DNA of 47,510 nt from Lachnospiraceae bacterium. GTDB taxonomy: Bacteria; Bacillota; Clostridia; Lachnospirales; Lachnospiraceae. The first letter of the stretch is position 1. Every line of letters starts with the position of its first letter. The notes under the pieces were generated by a model. The model was not told where the DNA came from. It ran no database searches and was given only the letters and a program-made list of their open reading frames with translations. This document shows positions 13,913-22,586 of this stretch, piece by piece. The translations under genes were made by a program, and so were the position numbers. The stretch spans positions 1 through 47,510 of the forward strand of contig JAFVDW010000049.1 in NCBI GenBank assembly GCA_017478245.1, given 5' to 3'.

Positions 13913-15388
13913 CTATGGAATGAGGTTGTCTCCCATCTGTGTCACAAAGCTGTGTTGGGCATCATCTTGACTGGTTTCCCAGACGATGATACCTGCCAGA
14001 CCCATATCGCGGATATAATCCAGCTTTTCCTGCAAAGACAGGTGATTCTCATAGGAGATAAACCATTTGTAGTAGGGAGAGGCTTCATCGTCATTGTAGA
14101 GATAAGCACCCCCCTTTTTATCGTCGTAAACCTGATGCCAACCCACGCCGCCGTTATCGAAGGTCTCATTCAGAACCCATTGACTGCCGGACCGTACCAC
14201 GGTATAACCGCTGACTGCCTCGGCTTCAAAGGCTTCCACCTGAGCTTCCTCCATCTCTTCGCTGACAGGTTTGTAGCCTTCGATAGGGGCACCGATGGCA
14301 ATCCCGGTTGATGGAACCTCTTTCAGCAAAAGGGTGGTGGTGTACAGGGGGGAGCCGATGCAAAGCTTGCTCATGGGAATATCCAACATCTTGAAGTACA
14401 CTGCCGCGCTTTTGGCACTGATAAAGCTTCCTGCGTGTCCGGCAGAATCGTCCCAGACACCTGCAAGGTCGTAGGTCATGATATTGATCATGTCAAGGTA
14501 GGGTGCAAAAGCCGCCCAGTCCTGACAAGGCAGAGTCCATCCGGTGGAAGCGGAAGCACAGGCGGTCAGCTTTTTGCTTCCTTTGCCGAAATGCTCGTCC
14601 AAAGCGGTTCTAAGCTCTGACAAAAATGTAGCAAAATTCGCATTATCCTCGGAGGCAGAGCCAAAGATGGGGCAGCCTTCATCGCCGTTACCCTCGGAAG
14701 CGCGCTCGCCGTCCTTGGAGCCGGCAGGGTACTCCCAGTCGATATCGATTCCATCAATCCAGGGGTATTCATCCATCAAATCCAGACAGCTTTGGATACA
14801 GGACTGTCGTCCCTCCTCGGTGTAAGCCATCTCGGAGAAATAGCCGGAGCGGGACCAGCCACCGATGGAAATCATGACATTTACATCAGGATATTGTTCA
14901 GAGTAGGCTGCATACTCTGCAAAGTGATTCCTTGGCATATCGGCATTCACTGCGCTGGGAGTGGTGTCCTCGTAATCGCTTTTTGCATCGGTAGATACGA
15001 TTTTGAATGCGGTGCGGGCACCCTCTCCGCTGTTACGTTGCTCAATGGAGGAGCGCGTAGAGCCATCAGCCGGTGCTACAGCCCAGAAAGCGTGATTGAT
15101 GTAGGATACCTTATCCCAGGGAATGCCTGCCACCTCTCCGCCTTGCTCGGCAGGCTTGTTGTCCAGATTCCAGTTGGCGAAGTAAACAATGACCGCACCG
15201 CCGGATGTCTCCTCTCCAGAAGGTATGGCATCTTCAGGTGTGGCATCTTCGGTTGCAGTATCCTCGGTTGCGTCGGTCTCTGTAATCACATTTGTGTCAG
15301 TATCCGGGGTGCTGGCAGTCGTTGCGCCACAGCCGGTAAAGAGCAGCATGACCGCAAGTCCCAGTCCCATCAGTTTGGTATTCCTCAT
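13913..15388 (-). CDS. GH18-family lipoprotein (chitinase/spore-type glycosidase-like)
   Basis: A 491-residue precursor. The start at 15388 (MRNTKLMGLGLAVMLLFTGCG) gives a clean lipoprotein signal with lipobox L-F-T-G-C, preceded by AGGGGGA; in-frame ATGs up to 20 codons earlier are less likely. A Thr/Glu/Asp-rich linker (about 22-62) leads to the GH18 barrel. The complete catalytic motif D-G-I-D-I-D-W-E is intact, as are M-I-S-I-G-G-W-S and M-I-N-I-M-T-Y-D-L. It should sit on the outer face of the membrane. It is strongly similar to the following gene throughout the barrel, so this is a tandem duplication. Role in cell-wall turnover or glycan feeding cannot be separated from sequence. Confidence 0.9.
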   Translation of the reverse strand: MRNTKLMGLGLAVMLLFTGCGATTASTPDTDTNVITETDATEDTATEDATPEDAIPSGEETSGGAVIVYFANWNLDNKPAEQGGEVAGIPWDKVSYINHAFWAVAPADGSTRSSIEQRNSGEGARTAFKIVSTDAKSDYEDTTPSAVNADMPRNHFAEYAAYSEQYPDVNVMISIGGWSRSGYFSEMAYTEEGRQSCIQSCLDLMDEYPWIDGIDIDWEYPAGSKDGERASEGNGDEGCPIFGSASEDNANFATFLSELRTALDEHFGKGSKKLTACASASTGWTLPCQDWAAFAPYLDMINIMTYDLAGVWDDSAGHAGSFISAKSAAVYFKMLDIPMSKLCIGSPLYTTTLLLKEVPSTGIAIGAPIEGYKPVSEEMEEAQVEAFEAEAVSGYTVVRSGSQWVLNETFDNGGVGWHQVYDDKKGGAYLYNDDEASPYYKWFISYENHLSLQEKLDYIRDMGLAGIIVWETSQDDAQHSFVTQMGDNLIP

Positions 15389-15611
15389 GTTGTGTAGTCC
15401 CCCTAGCTTCATAGTTATTATCTTTTTTGTTATCTTTTTGGTGTACACACCTGCCCAAAGTGGGATTCGTCCCGGAGCATATGAATGGCAAAAAATAATA
15501 CACCATTTACATCATACACCTTTCGTGTAATCTATGAATACTGCATTTACTGGGAATATTTGGATTTATTTGTTAAGTCTTCATACAGCATGGGTGCGGC
15601 AGATATATTTG

Positions 15612-15641
15612 TTGACCCGTATAAGCTGCATAGTGTACAAT
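15612..15641 (+). promoter_or_regulatory. Promoter of the 74-residue unknown protein gene
   Basis: TTGACC (15612-15617), an 18-base spacer and TACAAT (15636-15641). It supports a start codon at 15689, not upstream. Confidence 0.55.
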
Positions 15642-15688
15642 TTAGAGTGTTTAATGGGCGGGATATATCGTTTACAGAGGAGGCAGTC

Positions 15689-15913
15689 ATGTTTGGAAGA
15701 GGAAAAAAGCAAATGACTTCTGTGGTATTTGACAGGGATAGGCAGAGAGCAGTTCTTAGATGCAGTATTTGTACCGGCGAGAAGGTGGCAGGCTTTAAGG
15801 ATAAGGAGACGGGACACTTTACGGAGGTCATGCTGATTCGGTCGGATGCAGAATTGGCGAAGTTTGTGCGGTTATATCAGTTGGAGGAGTCGGAGATTAT
15901 CAAGGAATATTGA
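15689..15913 (+). CDS. Small unknown protein (74 residues)
   Basis: Reads MFGRGKKQMTSVVFDRDRQR..., with C-S-I-C-T-G-E near 27-33 and an acidic C-terminus. A start at 15689 is chosen because GAGGAGG lies 7 bases upstream and a promoter at 15612 would start transcription near 15648; a longer reading from 15485 would begin before that promoter. The C-x-x-C could bind metal, but a second pair is absent. It lies 25 bases before the phosphoesterase gene and is likely co-transcribed. No family is recognised. Confidence 0.65.
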   Translation: MFGRGKKQMTSVVFDRDRQRAVLRCSICTGEKVAGFKDKETGHFTEVMLIRSDAELAKFVRLYQLEESEIIKEY

Positions 15914-15938
15914 TTAAGCGATAGGAGGGGAGAAGAGG

Positions 15939-16622
15939 ATGGCACGACATAGAATTGCGGTTATATCGGATACACATTCTCTCCTGCGTCCCGAGATACG
16001 AGAGGTTCTTGCCACCTGCGAGGTGATTCTCCACGGGGGAGACATCGCGGAAGGGACGTTGGTGGAGGAATTGCAGCAGATTGCGCCTGCGTACTTTGTC
16101 AGGGGTAATGCAGATAAAGAGTGGGCGGAGTATCTGCCGGAGGAGTTGGATGTGACGCTGTATGGATTTCATTTCTATATGGTACACAATAAAAAGCATA
16201 TGCGGGAGGATATGAGTGGTGTGGATGTGGCAATCTACGGTCATTCTCACAAATACGAGGAGTTGCACAAGACAGAAGTGCTTTACCTGAATCCCGGTAG
16301 CTGTGGACCCAGGCGTTTCCATCAGCCGGTGACTATGGCGGTGATGACCATAGACGAGGAAGCGCACACCTACACAGTGGAGTGCGTAGATTGCTCGCCG
16401 GTATTGGGTAGGGAGATGTCACCCCTTCCCACGAAGGATATGGCTCGTCTGATCCGAAGCATCCTTAAAGATATGAACGCCGGAAAAACACTGGAGGTTA
16501 TCGCCAGACGAAACCGCGTAGAGGAGACATTGGTGAGTCAGATTCTACAGATTTACACCACACATCCCGGAATTGATGTGGATGGTATTTTGAACAGAAT
16601 GGACATTCTGGGAAAATTATGA
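15939..16622 (+). CDS. YfcE/MJ0936-type metallophosphoesterase with C-terminal extension
   Basis: A 227-residue protein. The first 150 residues are a small calcineurin-like phosphoesterase with all metal motifs: S-D-T-H (about 10-13), H-G-G-D (32-35), G-N-A-D (56-59), G-H-S-H (104-107), N-P-G-S (121-124). Family role: Mn-dependent phosphodiesterase acting on small substrates. The last 60-70 residues, K-D-M-A-R-L-I-R-S-I-L-K... through R-N-R-V-E-E-T-L-V-S-Q-I-L, look like a helical DNA-binding-like extension not present in the short YfcE proteins. AGGAGGGG precedes the ATG. It follows the 74-residue gene in an apparent operon. Confidence 0.85.
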   Translation: MARHRIAVISDTHSLLRPEIREVLATCEVILHGGDIAEGTLVEELQQIAPAYFVRGNADKEWAEYLPEELDVTLYGFHFYMVHNKKHMREDMSGVDVAIYGHSHKYEELHKTEVLYLNPGSCGPRRFHQPVTMAVMTIDEEAHTYTVECVDCSPVLGREMSPLPTKDMARLIRSILKDMNAGKTLEVIARRNRVEETLVSQILQIYTTHPGIDVDGILNRMDILGKL

Positions 16623-16678
16623 TTTTTGAAAGAATATTAAGATTTAATAAATATTTATTGAAAAACAATAAAAATATA

Positions 16679-16734
16679 TTGACATTCGTAAGCCCTTGAT
16701 GATATAGTATCGCTAACGATCGCATCAAGGGCTT
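16679..16734 (+). promoter_or_regulatory. Promoter with overlapping 12-bp inverted repeat
   Basis: TTGACA (16679-16684), an 18-base spacer and TATAGT (16703-16708). The inverted repeat AAGCCCTTGATG (16690-16701) / CATCAAGGGCTT (16723-16734) straddles the -10 and start, and is followed by TTTT. It could be a terminator of the preceding operon, an operator, or both. The downstream operon encodes an XRE regulator. Confidence 0.5.
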
Positions 16735-16782
16735 TTACTATTTAGTGGTATCAGTTCAAAAAAATATCAGGGAGGAAGAGCG

Positions 16783-17253
16783 GTGGAGCGAGAAGATATT
16801 GGAGCAAGGAAAGAGACTTTGACACGGTGGACCAAGTATCTGCTGGATGTGATGTTCTATGCAGGTATTGTGGTGACGTTGACATTGCCCTTCAGTATAA
16901 AGTTTATTGGGAAGTACATACCAAGACTGTTGGACAATTATCAGGAGATCGTCATCATTTATTTTGTGTTGGGTGTGTCGGCGGTGGTGCTGATACAGGA
17001 GCTGCGTAAGATGTTCCGGACGGTGCTTCGGCATGATTGTTTTGTCATGGAGAATGTGAGGAGCCTGCAGAAAATGGGAAATTGGAGCTTTTTTATAGCA
17101 GGTATGTCTGTGGTGCGCAGTATCGTCTATGCGACGGTTGCCATGGCAGTGGTGGTGCTTGTATTTGTTATTGCCGGATTGTTTAGCAAGGTATTGGCTC
17201 TGGTTTTTGAGGAGGCGGTGCAGTACAAGGAAGAAAATGATTTGACTATCTAA
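16783..17253 (+). CDS. DUF2975 membrane protein
   Basis: A 156-residue protein with four hydrophobic segments (about 20-38, 52-70, 98-118, 120-142), matching the DUF2975 family arrangement. The start is GTG at 16783 with GGAGG 7 bases before. The next gene, 20 bases downstream, is a short XRE regulator. DUF2975 proteins are very often paired with such YozG-like regulators in Firmicutes. The pair is thought to form a membrane sensor/regulator unit, but no signal is known. Function unknown. Confidence 0.75.
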   Translation: MEREDIGARKETLTRWTKYLLDVMFYAGIVVTLTLPFSIKFIGKYIPRLLDNYQEIVIIYFVLGVSAVVLIQELRKMFRTVLRHDCFVMENVRSLQKMGNWSFFIAGMSVVRSIVYATVAMAVVVLVFVIAGLFSKVLALVFEEAVQYKEENDLTI

Positions 17254-17273
17254 CAGAAAAAGAGGTTGAACAC

Positions 17274-17489
17274 ATGGGAATCATAGTGAATCTGGATGTG
17301 ATGATGGCAAAGCGCAAAATCGGGCTGACAGAGCTTGCGGGAAAGGTAGACATTACTCTTGCCAATCTGTCCATCTTGAAAAATAACAAGGCAAAGGCAG
17401 TACGTTTCTCTACGTTGGAGGCGATTTGTAAGGCGTTGGATTGTCAACCGGGAGATATTCTGGAATATGTTCCGGACGAGGACGGCTGA
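17274..17489 (+). CDS. XRE/Cro-type regulator (YozG-like)
   Basis: A 71-residue, single-domain helix-turn-helix protein: MGIIVNLDVMMAKRKIGL..., with L-A-G-K-V-D-I-T-L-A-N-L-S-I-L-K as the recognition region and I-C-K-A-L-D-C-Q-P-G-D-I-L-E-Y at the end, the hallmark of the small XRE regulators paired with DUF2975 proteins. AGAGGTTG precedes the start. It probably controls its own operon. A candidate operator is the inverted repeat at 16690-16734. Confidence 0.88.
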   Translation: MGIIVNLDVMMAKRKIGLTELAGKVDITLANLSILKNNKAKAVRFSTLEAICKALDCQPGDILEYVPDEDG

Positions 17490-17565
17490 TTGTCAATTTA
17501 TTTGGTATAGATAATCATGCCAGGCTTATAAGTAAAAAAGTAATTTGAAACAGGAGTGATGAAAA

Positions 17566-19185
17566 ATGAATGAAAACAACACATCAATGGCATCAGGGGC
17601 ACAGCAACCGGCTCAGCCCCCTAATCTACAGGTAGTGACACCGCCTCCCATGGCGCAGGAGACGGAATATACAAAGCGGATGAAGGAACATTTTCACTTT
17701 TTTGGTCCCATCACATTTTTGTATGCTTGCGTCTATGCACTGTGTATGTTTCGTAATGACGCAGGGGTGGCGTTCCCTTTTTTTATCGCCGCCAGCCTCT
17801 TGTACTTGTGCTTTTCGCTCTCAAAACTAGAGATTACCTTGCAAAAAGGAAGCAGCTTTTACATGGTAAGTATGGTGCTGCTGGCGGTTTCCACATTTTG
17901 CACAGATGACGGGCGAATCATCGCCCTGAACAAGACAGGCATTTTCCTGCTGATGATGAGTCTTCTTTTGAAGCAGTTTTATGATACTTCCAAATGGAAG
18001 CTAGGCAAATACTTCGACAGTATTTTTGTAATGACCTTTGCCTGCCTTGGATGCTTGCCCAGACCTTTTTCGGACGGTATGAATTACTATAAGGGGAAAC
18101 AGAAGAATGGCAAGGTCTGGTATGCGGTATTGGGGCTGATCATTGCGGTGCCGCTGCTGGTGGTCGTGCTGCTGCTGTTGTCCAGTGCGGATGCGGTATT
18201 CAGAGATGTGACAGGACGTCTGTTGGATAGTATCAGTATCGAAAATATCTTTAACATTGTATTCCGCGTGGCGTTTCTATTTATGGCTAGCTATATGCTG
18301 TTGGCATATTTGTGTGAAAAGCATATTTCAGAGCAGGTAAAGGATAGGAGAACGGGAGAACCGATTATAGCAATCACAGTTACGACACTACTGTCAGCTA
18401 TATATCTTCTGTTTAGTGGAATTCAGATTATTTATTTGTTTTTGGGACAGATGCAGTTGCCGGAGGGTTATACTTATGCGATGTATGCAAGAGAGGGATT
18501 TTTCCAGCTACTTGCTGTGAGTATTTTGAATCTGGTCATCGTGTTGATGTGTATGAGTCTATTCAAGGAAAGTAAAGTGTTAAAGGTAGTATTGACACTT
18601 ATGTCGCTTTGCACTTTTATCATGATTGCATCCAGTGCGCTGCGTATGATTATTTATATCCGTTACTATTATATGACATTCCTAAGATTGTTTGTGCTGT
18701 GGGCACTGGTAGTTTTGTTTTTGCTTTTCGTAGGAATCATTATAAATATCGTGAAGGAAAGCTTCCCGCTATTCCGATATGGCGTGGTAGTGGTAACAGT
18801 GCTGTATTTGGCATTATCCTTTTCTCATCCGGATTATATCATCGCAAGCATCAATGTGGCGAATGCGGCATATGATGACACAACCAAGTGGGAGGTGTCG
18901 GAGGGTGATTTCTTCCAGAACAGTCAGCCGTATCGGGATTATCGTTATCTCAGTGAGCTGAGTGCGGATGCTGCTCCGGTGCTGTTGCCTTATATGGCAG
19001 AGCTGGGTTACGATTTGGAGTCTCTCTACACGGAGGATACCTGGGAGGCGTACCATGACAGAATGGGCTTTGGATATCATTACATGGAACACCTTCGGGA
19101 AGTGACGGAGCATCTGAATATAAGAACATTCAATGTGTCCCGATATATGGCGAAAAAGCAGATGGAGAGACTCTGCGCCAGATAA
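17566..19185 (+). CDS. DUF4173-type polytopic membrane protein
   Basis: A 539-residue protein. A Pro/Gln-rich cytoplasmic N-terminus (about 1-40) is followed by at least ten hydrophobic segments. The region Y-A-R-E-G-F-F-Q-L-L-A-V-S near 309-321 is a signature I associate with DUF4173. The last 110 residues are soluble, with many acidic and Tyr residues. CAGGAGTG precedes the ATG. Function unknown. It follows the XRE/DUF2975 pair, but the 76-base gap could hold its own promoter. Confidence 0.75.
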   Translation: MNENNTSMASGAQQPAQPPNLQVVTPPPMAQETEYTKRMKEHFHFFGPITFLYACVYALCMFRNDAGVAFPFFIAASLLYLCFSLSKLEITLQKGSSFYMVSMVLLAVSTFCTDDGRIIALNKTGIFLLMMSLLLKQFYDTSKWKLGKYFDSIFVMTFACLGCLPRPFSDGMNYYKGKQKNGKVWYAVLGLIIAVPLLVVVLLLLSSADAVFRDVTGRLLDSISIENIFNIVFRVAFLFMASYMLLAYLCEKHISEQVKDRRTGEPIIAITVTTLLSAIYLLFSGIQIIYLFLGQMQLPEGYTYAMYAREGFFQLLAVSILNLVIVLMCMSLFKESKVLKVVLTLMSLCTFIMIASSALRMIIYIRYYYMTFLRLFVLWALVVLFLLFVGIIINIVKESFPLFRYGVVVVTVLYLALSFSHPDYIIASINVANAAYDDTTKWEVSEGDFFQNSQPYRDYRYLSELSADAAPVLLPYMAELGYDLESLYTEDTWEAYHDRMGFGYHYMEHLREVTEHLNIRTFNVSRYMAKKQMERLCAR

Positions 19186-19194
19186 AGGAGAGCT

Positions 19195-19220
19195 GCCGGG
19201 TGAAGCAACCCGGCGACTTT
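19195..19220 (+). terminator. Weak terminator between convergent genes
   Basis: GCCGGGT (19195-19201) pairs with ACCCGGC (19208-19214), loop GAAGCA, then GACTTTCC. The T run is poor. Confidence 0.4.
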
Positions 19221-19250
19221 CCTGTTATCCGGAAACATATGCGGTGACAA

Positions 19251-20807
19251 TCAGATCACGCGGGTAGTCCATTTGGCGCAATCCCACACATCCGTGGCGA
19301 GTCCCTCGTAGAATTCGGGTTCGTGGCAGACCATGAGGATGCTTCCCCTGTAGTCCCTAAGAGCTCTCTTTAATTCCGCCTTGGCATCCACGTCCAAGTG
19401 GTTGGTGGGCTCGTCTAAAAGCAGCACATTGGTATCCCGGTTGATGAGCTTGCAGAGGCGCACCTTTGCTTGCTCGCCACCGCTTAATACCTTGACCTTG
19501 CTCTCAATATGCTTGGTGGTGAGACCGCATTTGGCGAGAGCGGAGCGAACCTCGTACTGGGTAAATCCGGGGAATTCCTGCCAGAGCTCTTCTATGCAGC
19601 TATTGTCTCCGGAACCGCTCATCTCCTGCTCGAAATATCCGATTTCCAGATAATCGCCCTGTTCTACCTTGCCGGAGACAGGAGGGATCAGTCCCAGAAT
19701 GCTTTTTAACAGGGTGGTTTTGCCGATACCATTGGCTCCCACCAGCACAATCTTTTGTCCACGCTCCATGGAAAGGTTTAAAGGCACAGACAAGGGCTCG
19801 TCGTAGCCGATGACCAGAGCTGAGGTTTCAAATAAAATGCGTCCCGGAGTGCGTGCTTCTCTGAAATGAAATTCCGGCTTGGGTTTCTCACCGGCAAGCT
19901 CAATCACATCCATCTTATCCAGTTTTTTCTGGCGGGACATAGCCATATTTCTAGTGGAGACCCGCGCCTTGTTGCGTGCTACAAAGTCTTTTAAATCTGC
20001 AATTTCCTTTTGCTGACGGTTGTAGGCAGCCTCCAGTTGTGCCTTTTTCATGGCATAGACTTCCTGAAATTTATCGTAATCTCCCACATAGCGGTTCAGC
20101 TCCTGGTTATCCATGTGATAAATCAGATTAATCACGCTGTTCAGGAAGGGAATGTCGTGGCTGATGAGGATAAAAGCGTTCTCGTAGTCGTTCAGGTAGC
20201 GTTTCAGCCACTCGATATGTTCTGCGTCCAAATAGTTGGTAGGCTCGTCCAACAGCAGGATATCCGGCTTCTCTAATAGTAGCTTGCCCAAGAGTACCTT
20301 GGTTCTCTGACCGCCTGACAGCTCAGTCACATCTCTGTCCAGACCAATATCCACAAGACCTAAAGCACGTCCCACTTCCTCCACCTTGGTATCGATCATA
20401 TAGAAGTCGTGCATGGTAAGCAGGTCTTGAATGGTGCCCAGGTCTTCCATGTACACCTCCAATTCCTCAGGTGTGGCTTCTCCCATCTTGTCGCAGATCT
20501 CGTTCATCTGTGCTTCCAGCTCGTACAGAAAGTCAAAGGCGGAAGCCAGTACCTGCCGGATGGTCATTCCTGCCTCCAGCACAGTGTGCTGATCCAGATA
20601 TCCAACCCGGACATTTTTCGCCCATTCTACCTTGCCTTCGTCGGGCATCAGTTTACCGGTGATAATATTCATGAAAGTAGATTTGCCCTCGCCGTTGGCG
20701 CCGACCAGACCGATGTGCTCACCCTTTAACAGACGAAAGGATACGTCATTGAAGATGGCGCGGTCGCCAAAGCCGTGGGTTAAATGTTCTACGTTTAAGA
20801 TGCTCAT
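19251..20807 (-). CDS. ABC-F family ATPase (YbiT-like, no membrane domain)
   Basis: A 518-residue soluble protein with two ABC domains in tandem. Walker A motifs are GANGEGKST (about 36-44) and GANGIGKTT (about 352-360); signatures are L-S-G-G-Q-R-T-K and L-S-G-G-E-Q-A-K; Walker B segments end L-L-L-D-E-P-T-N-Y-L-D and L-L-L-D-E-P-T-N-H-L-D. A charged interdomain linker (about 245-320) is the ABC-F hallmark. Family role: binds the ribosomal E site and modulates translation; some members confer antibiotic protection. The long linkers of Vga/Lsa-type resistance proteins are not seen, so a housekeeping factor is more likely. A minus promoter lies at 20899-20870. Confidence 0.9.
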   Translation of the reverse strand: MSILNVEHLTHGFGDRAIFNDVSFRLLKGEHIGLVGANGEGKSTFMNIITGKLMPDEGKVEWAKNVRVGYLDQHTVLEAGMTIRQVLASAFDFLYELEAQMNEICDKMGEATPEELEVYMEDLGTIQDLLTMHDFYMIDTKVEEVGRALGLVDIGLDRDVTELSGGQRTKVLLGKLLLEKPDILLLDEPTNYLDAEHIEWLKRYLNDYENAFILISHDIPFLNSVINLIYHMDNQELNRYVGDYDKFQEVYAMKKAQLEAAYNRQQKEIADLKDFVARNKARVSTRNMAMSRQKKLDKMDVIELAGEKPKPEFHFREARTPGRILFETSALVIGYDEPLSVPLNLSMERGQKIVLVGANGIGKTTLLKSILGLIPPVSGKVEQGDYLEIGYFEQEMSGSGDNSCIEELWQEFPGFTQYEVRSALAKCGLTTKHIESKVKVLSGGEQAKVRLCKLINRDTNVLLLDEPTNHLDVDAKAELKRALRDYRGSILMVCHEPEFYEGLATDVWDCAKWTTRVI

Positions 20808-20869
20808 ATTGTTCTCCCTATGATATACTTGATTGCTGATTCATGGTATGTGATGCTTCTTCCTTTGCG

Positions 20870-20899
20870 AGTATACCGCATCAGGATAATATTTGTAAA
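20870..20899 (-). promoter_or_regulatory. Promoter of the ABC-F gene
   Basis: The minus strand has TTTACA (20899-20894), an 18-base spacer and TATACT (20875-20870), 63 bases before the start codon. Confidence 0.55.
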
Positions 20900-20908
20900 T
20901 ATTAAAAA

Positions 20909-20960
20909 GCAATTCACTAAAAAACAGGGTGTTTTGCCGCTATAGCCCCAAATGAATTGC
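20909..20960. repeat. Hairpin-forming inverted repeat in the ABC-F/HAD intergenic region
   Basis: GCAATTCA (20909-20916) pairs with TGAATTGC (20953-20960). Inside, GGG and GCCCC can add pairs. It lies between the two divergent promoters and is not followed by a T run, so an operator or structured element is more likely than a terminator. Confidence 0.4.
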
Positions 20961-20973
20961 AGTTTATAAATTA

Positions 20974-21002
20974 TTGAATGGAGTATGAGAATGTGTTATC
21001 AT
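20974..21002 (+). promoter_or_regulatory. Promoter of the HAD-rsmA operon
   Basis: TTGAAT (20974-20979), a 17-base spacer and TATCAT (20997-21002), about 50 bases before the HAD start codon. Confidence 0.5.
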
Positions 21003-21051
21003 TACAGAAAATCTCACTAGATTACATTAGATTATTAGAAAGGCAAACTAT

Positions 21052-21702
21052 ATGAAAGCGGTTGTTTTCGATATGGACGGCGTATTATTTGATACAGAGC
21101 GCTTGTGTAACGATGGATGGCTGAAGGTAGCTGAGGAGCGTGGCATAGAGGGAATGGAACAGATATCCCTTGAGTGCATCGGGCGCAATGCCGCTGATAC
21201 CAAGGCATTGGTGCTCTCGCGCTTGGGAGCGGATTTCCCTTATGATGATTTTCGGGCGGAGGTGTCTGCCTGGTTCTGGCAGGAGATTGAAAAATACGGT
21301 ATGCCCTTGAAAGAAGGTGTGACGCGGATCTTGCCTTTTTTGCAGCAGAGAGGTTTTCGGATTGGTCTGGCTTCTTCTACAAAGTATGAGTCCGTGTTGG
21401 AATGTCTGAAAAGAGCCGATATTTTGGACTATTTTTCCGTTATTGTCACGGGAGACATGATTGAACACTCTAAGCCACAGCCGGATATTTATCTGTTGGC
21501 TTGCCGGAAACTGGAGGTGGAGCCCTATGAGGCATATGCGATCGAGGATTCCCCCAATGGTATCCGCTCTGCTTATGCGGCGGGGATGAAGCCGGTCATG
21601 GTGCCGGATATGATTAGACCGGATGCAGAAATGGAGAAATTAAGCTTTATGATTTGCAAGAATCTGCCGGAATTTATAAAATATCTGGGTGAGCAGGCAT
21701 AA
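21052..21702 (+). CDS. HAD-superfamily phosphatase/beta-phosphoglucomutase-like
   Basis: A 216-residue HAD hydrolase. Motif I is F-D-M-D-G-V-L-F-D (6-14), motif II is A-S-S-T-K near 107-111, a lysine lies in H-S-K-P-Q-P-D near 142-148, and motif IV is I-E-D-S-P-N-G-I-R near 167-175. An alpha-helical cap at 15-85 makes it a subfamily I, PGM-like enzyme. Substrate specificity (sugar phosphate, phosphoglycolate, pseudouridine-P) cannot be read. AAAGGC precedes the ATG. It is 29 bases upstream of rsmA and probably shares its mRNA. Confidence 0.88.
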   Translation: MKAVVFDMDGVLFDTERLCNDGWLKVAEERGIEGMEQISLECIGRNAADTKALVLSRLGADFPYDDFRAEVSAWFWQEIEKYGMPLKEGVTRILPFLQQRGFRIGLASSTKYESVLECLKRADILDYFSVIVTGDMIEHSKPQPDIYLLACRKLEVEPYEAYAIEDSPNGIRSAYAAGMKPVMVPDMIRPDAEMEKLSFMICKNLPEFIKYLGEQA

Positions 21703-21731
21703 TAAGTTTATGAAGAAACAGGAGAATAGGT

Positions 21732-22586
21732 ATGGCAAATTTAGGCATTCCGCAGAATACAATAGATGTACTGCAAAAACATAATTTTCATTTTCAGAAA
21801 AAATATGGACAGAATTTCCTGATAGATACTTCGGTGTTGGAGCGTATCATTTCGGCGGCGGAGATTACAGAGGAGGATTGCGTGTTGGAGATCGGACCGG
21901 GCATCGGTACCATGACCCAATATCTGGCGGAAGCAGCCGGGGAGGTTGTGGCAGTGGAGATTGACAAGGCGCTGATTCCGATTTTGGAGCATACACTTTC
22001 CGAATATCATAATGTCACAATTATCAACGATGACATTTTAAAGGTGGATATCCATCAGATAGTAGAAGAAAAAAATGCCGGAAAGCCCATCAAAGTGGTG
22101 GCAAATCTACCATATTATATAACGACACCGATTATTATGGGGCTGTTTGAAAGCCATGTTCCTTTAAAAAGCATCACGATCATGGTGCAGAAGGAGGTGG
22201 CGGATCGTATGCAGGTAGGGCCGGGCACAAAGGATTATGGGGCGCTTTCTCTGGCAGTGCAGTATTATGCGAAGCCGGAGATTGTAGCAAACGTACCACC
22301 CAACTGCTTTATTCCACGACCCAACGTGGGAAGTGCGGTGATTCGATTGACCAGATATGACAAGCCTCCGGTAGAAGTAGCAGATGAGAGGAAGCTGTTT
22401 GCACTCATCCGGGCATCCTTTAATCAAAGACGGAAGACCTTGGTAAACGGACTGGCAAATGCGGCAGAGCTGCATGTTACCAAAGAGCAGGTTGCAGCGG
22501 CCTTGGAGCAGATGGGACTGCCTGCCACTGTCCGTGGAGAGACCTTTACACTGGAGCAGTTTGCAGAATTGAGCAAACTGTTGTAA
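21732..22586 (+). CDS. rsmA: 16S rRNA (adenine1518/1519-N6)-dimethyltransferase
   Basis: A 284-residue RsmA/KsgA. Landmarks: K-K-Y-G-Q-N-F-L-I-D near 23-32, SAM-binding motif L-E-I-G-P-G-I-G-T-M-T near 53-63, E-I-D-K (acidic ribose ligand) near 77-80, and catalytic N-L-P-Y-Y-I-T-T-P near 124-132. The C-terminal domain (about 205-284) with R-A-S-F-N-Q-R-R-K-T-L-V-N is complete. Role: dimethylates two adjacent adenosines near the 3' end of 16S rRNA; loss gives kasugamycin resistance. AGGAGAATAGGT precedes the ATG. Length is normal. Confidence 0.95.
   Translation: MANLGIPQNTIDVLQKHNFHFQKKYGQNFLIDTSVLERIISAAEITEEDCVLEIGPGIGTMTQYLAEAAGEVVAVEIDKALIPILEHTLSEYHNVTIINDDILKVDIHQIVEEKNAGKPIKVVANLPYYITTPIIMGLFESHVPLKSITIMVQKEVADRMQVGPGTKDYGALSLAVQYYAKPEIVANVPPNCFIPRPNVGSAVIRLTRYDKPPVEVADERKLFALIRASFNQRRKTLVNGLANAAELHVTKEQVAAALEQMGLPATVRGETFTLEQFAELSKLL

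Noticed and set aside
15485..15688. Upstream extension of the 74-residue unknown protein
   Set aside because: It lacks a ribosome binding site and would start before the promoter at 15612; the start at 15689 has both.
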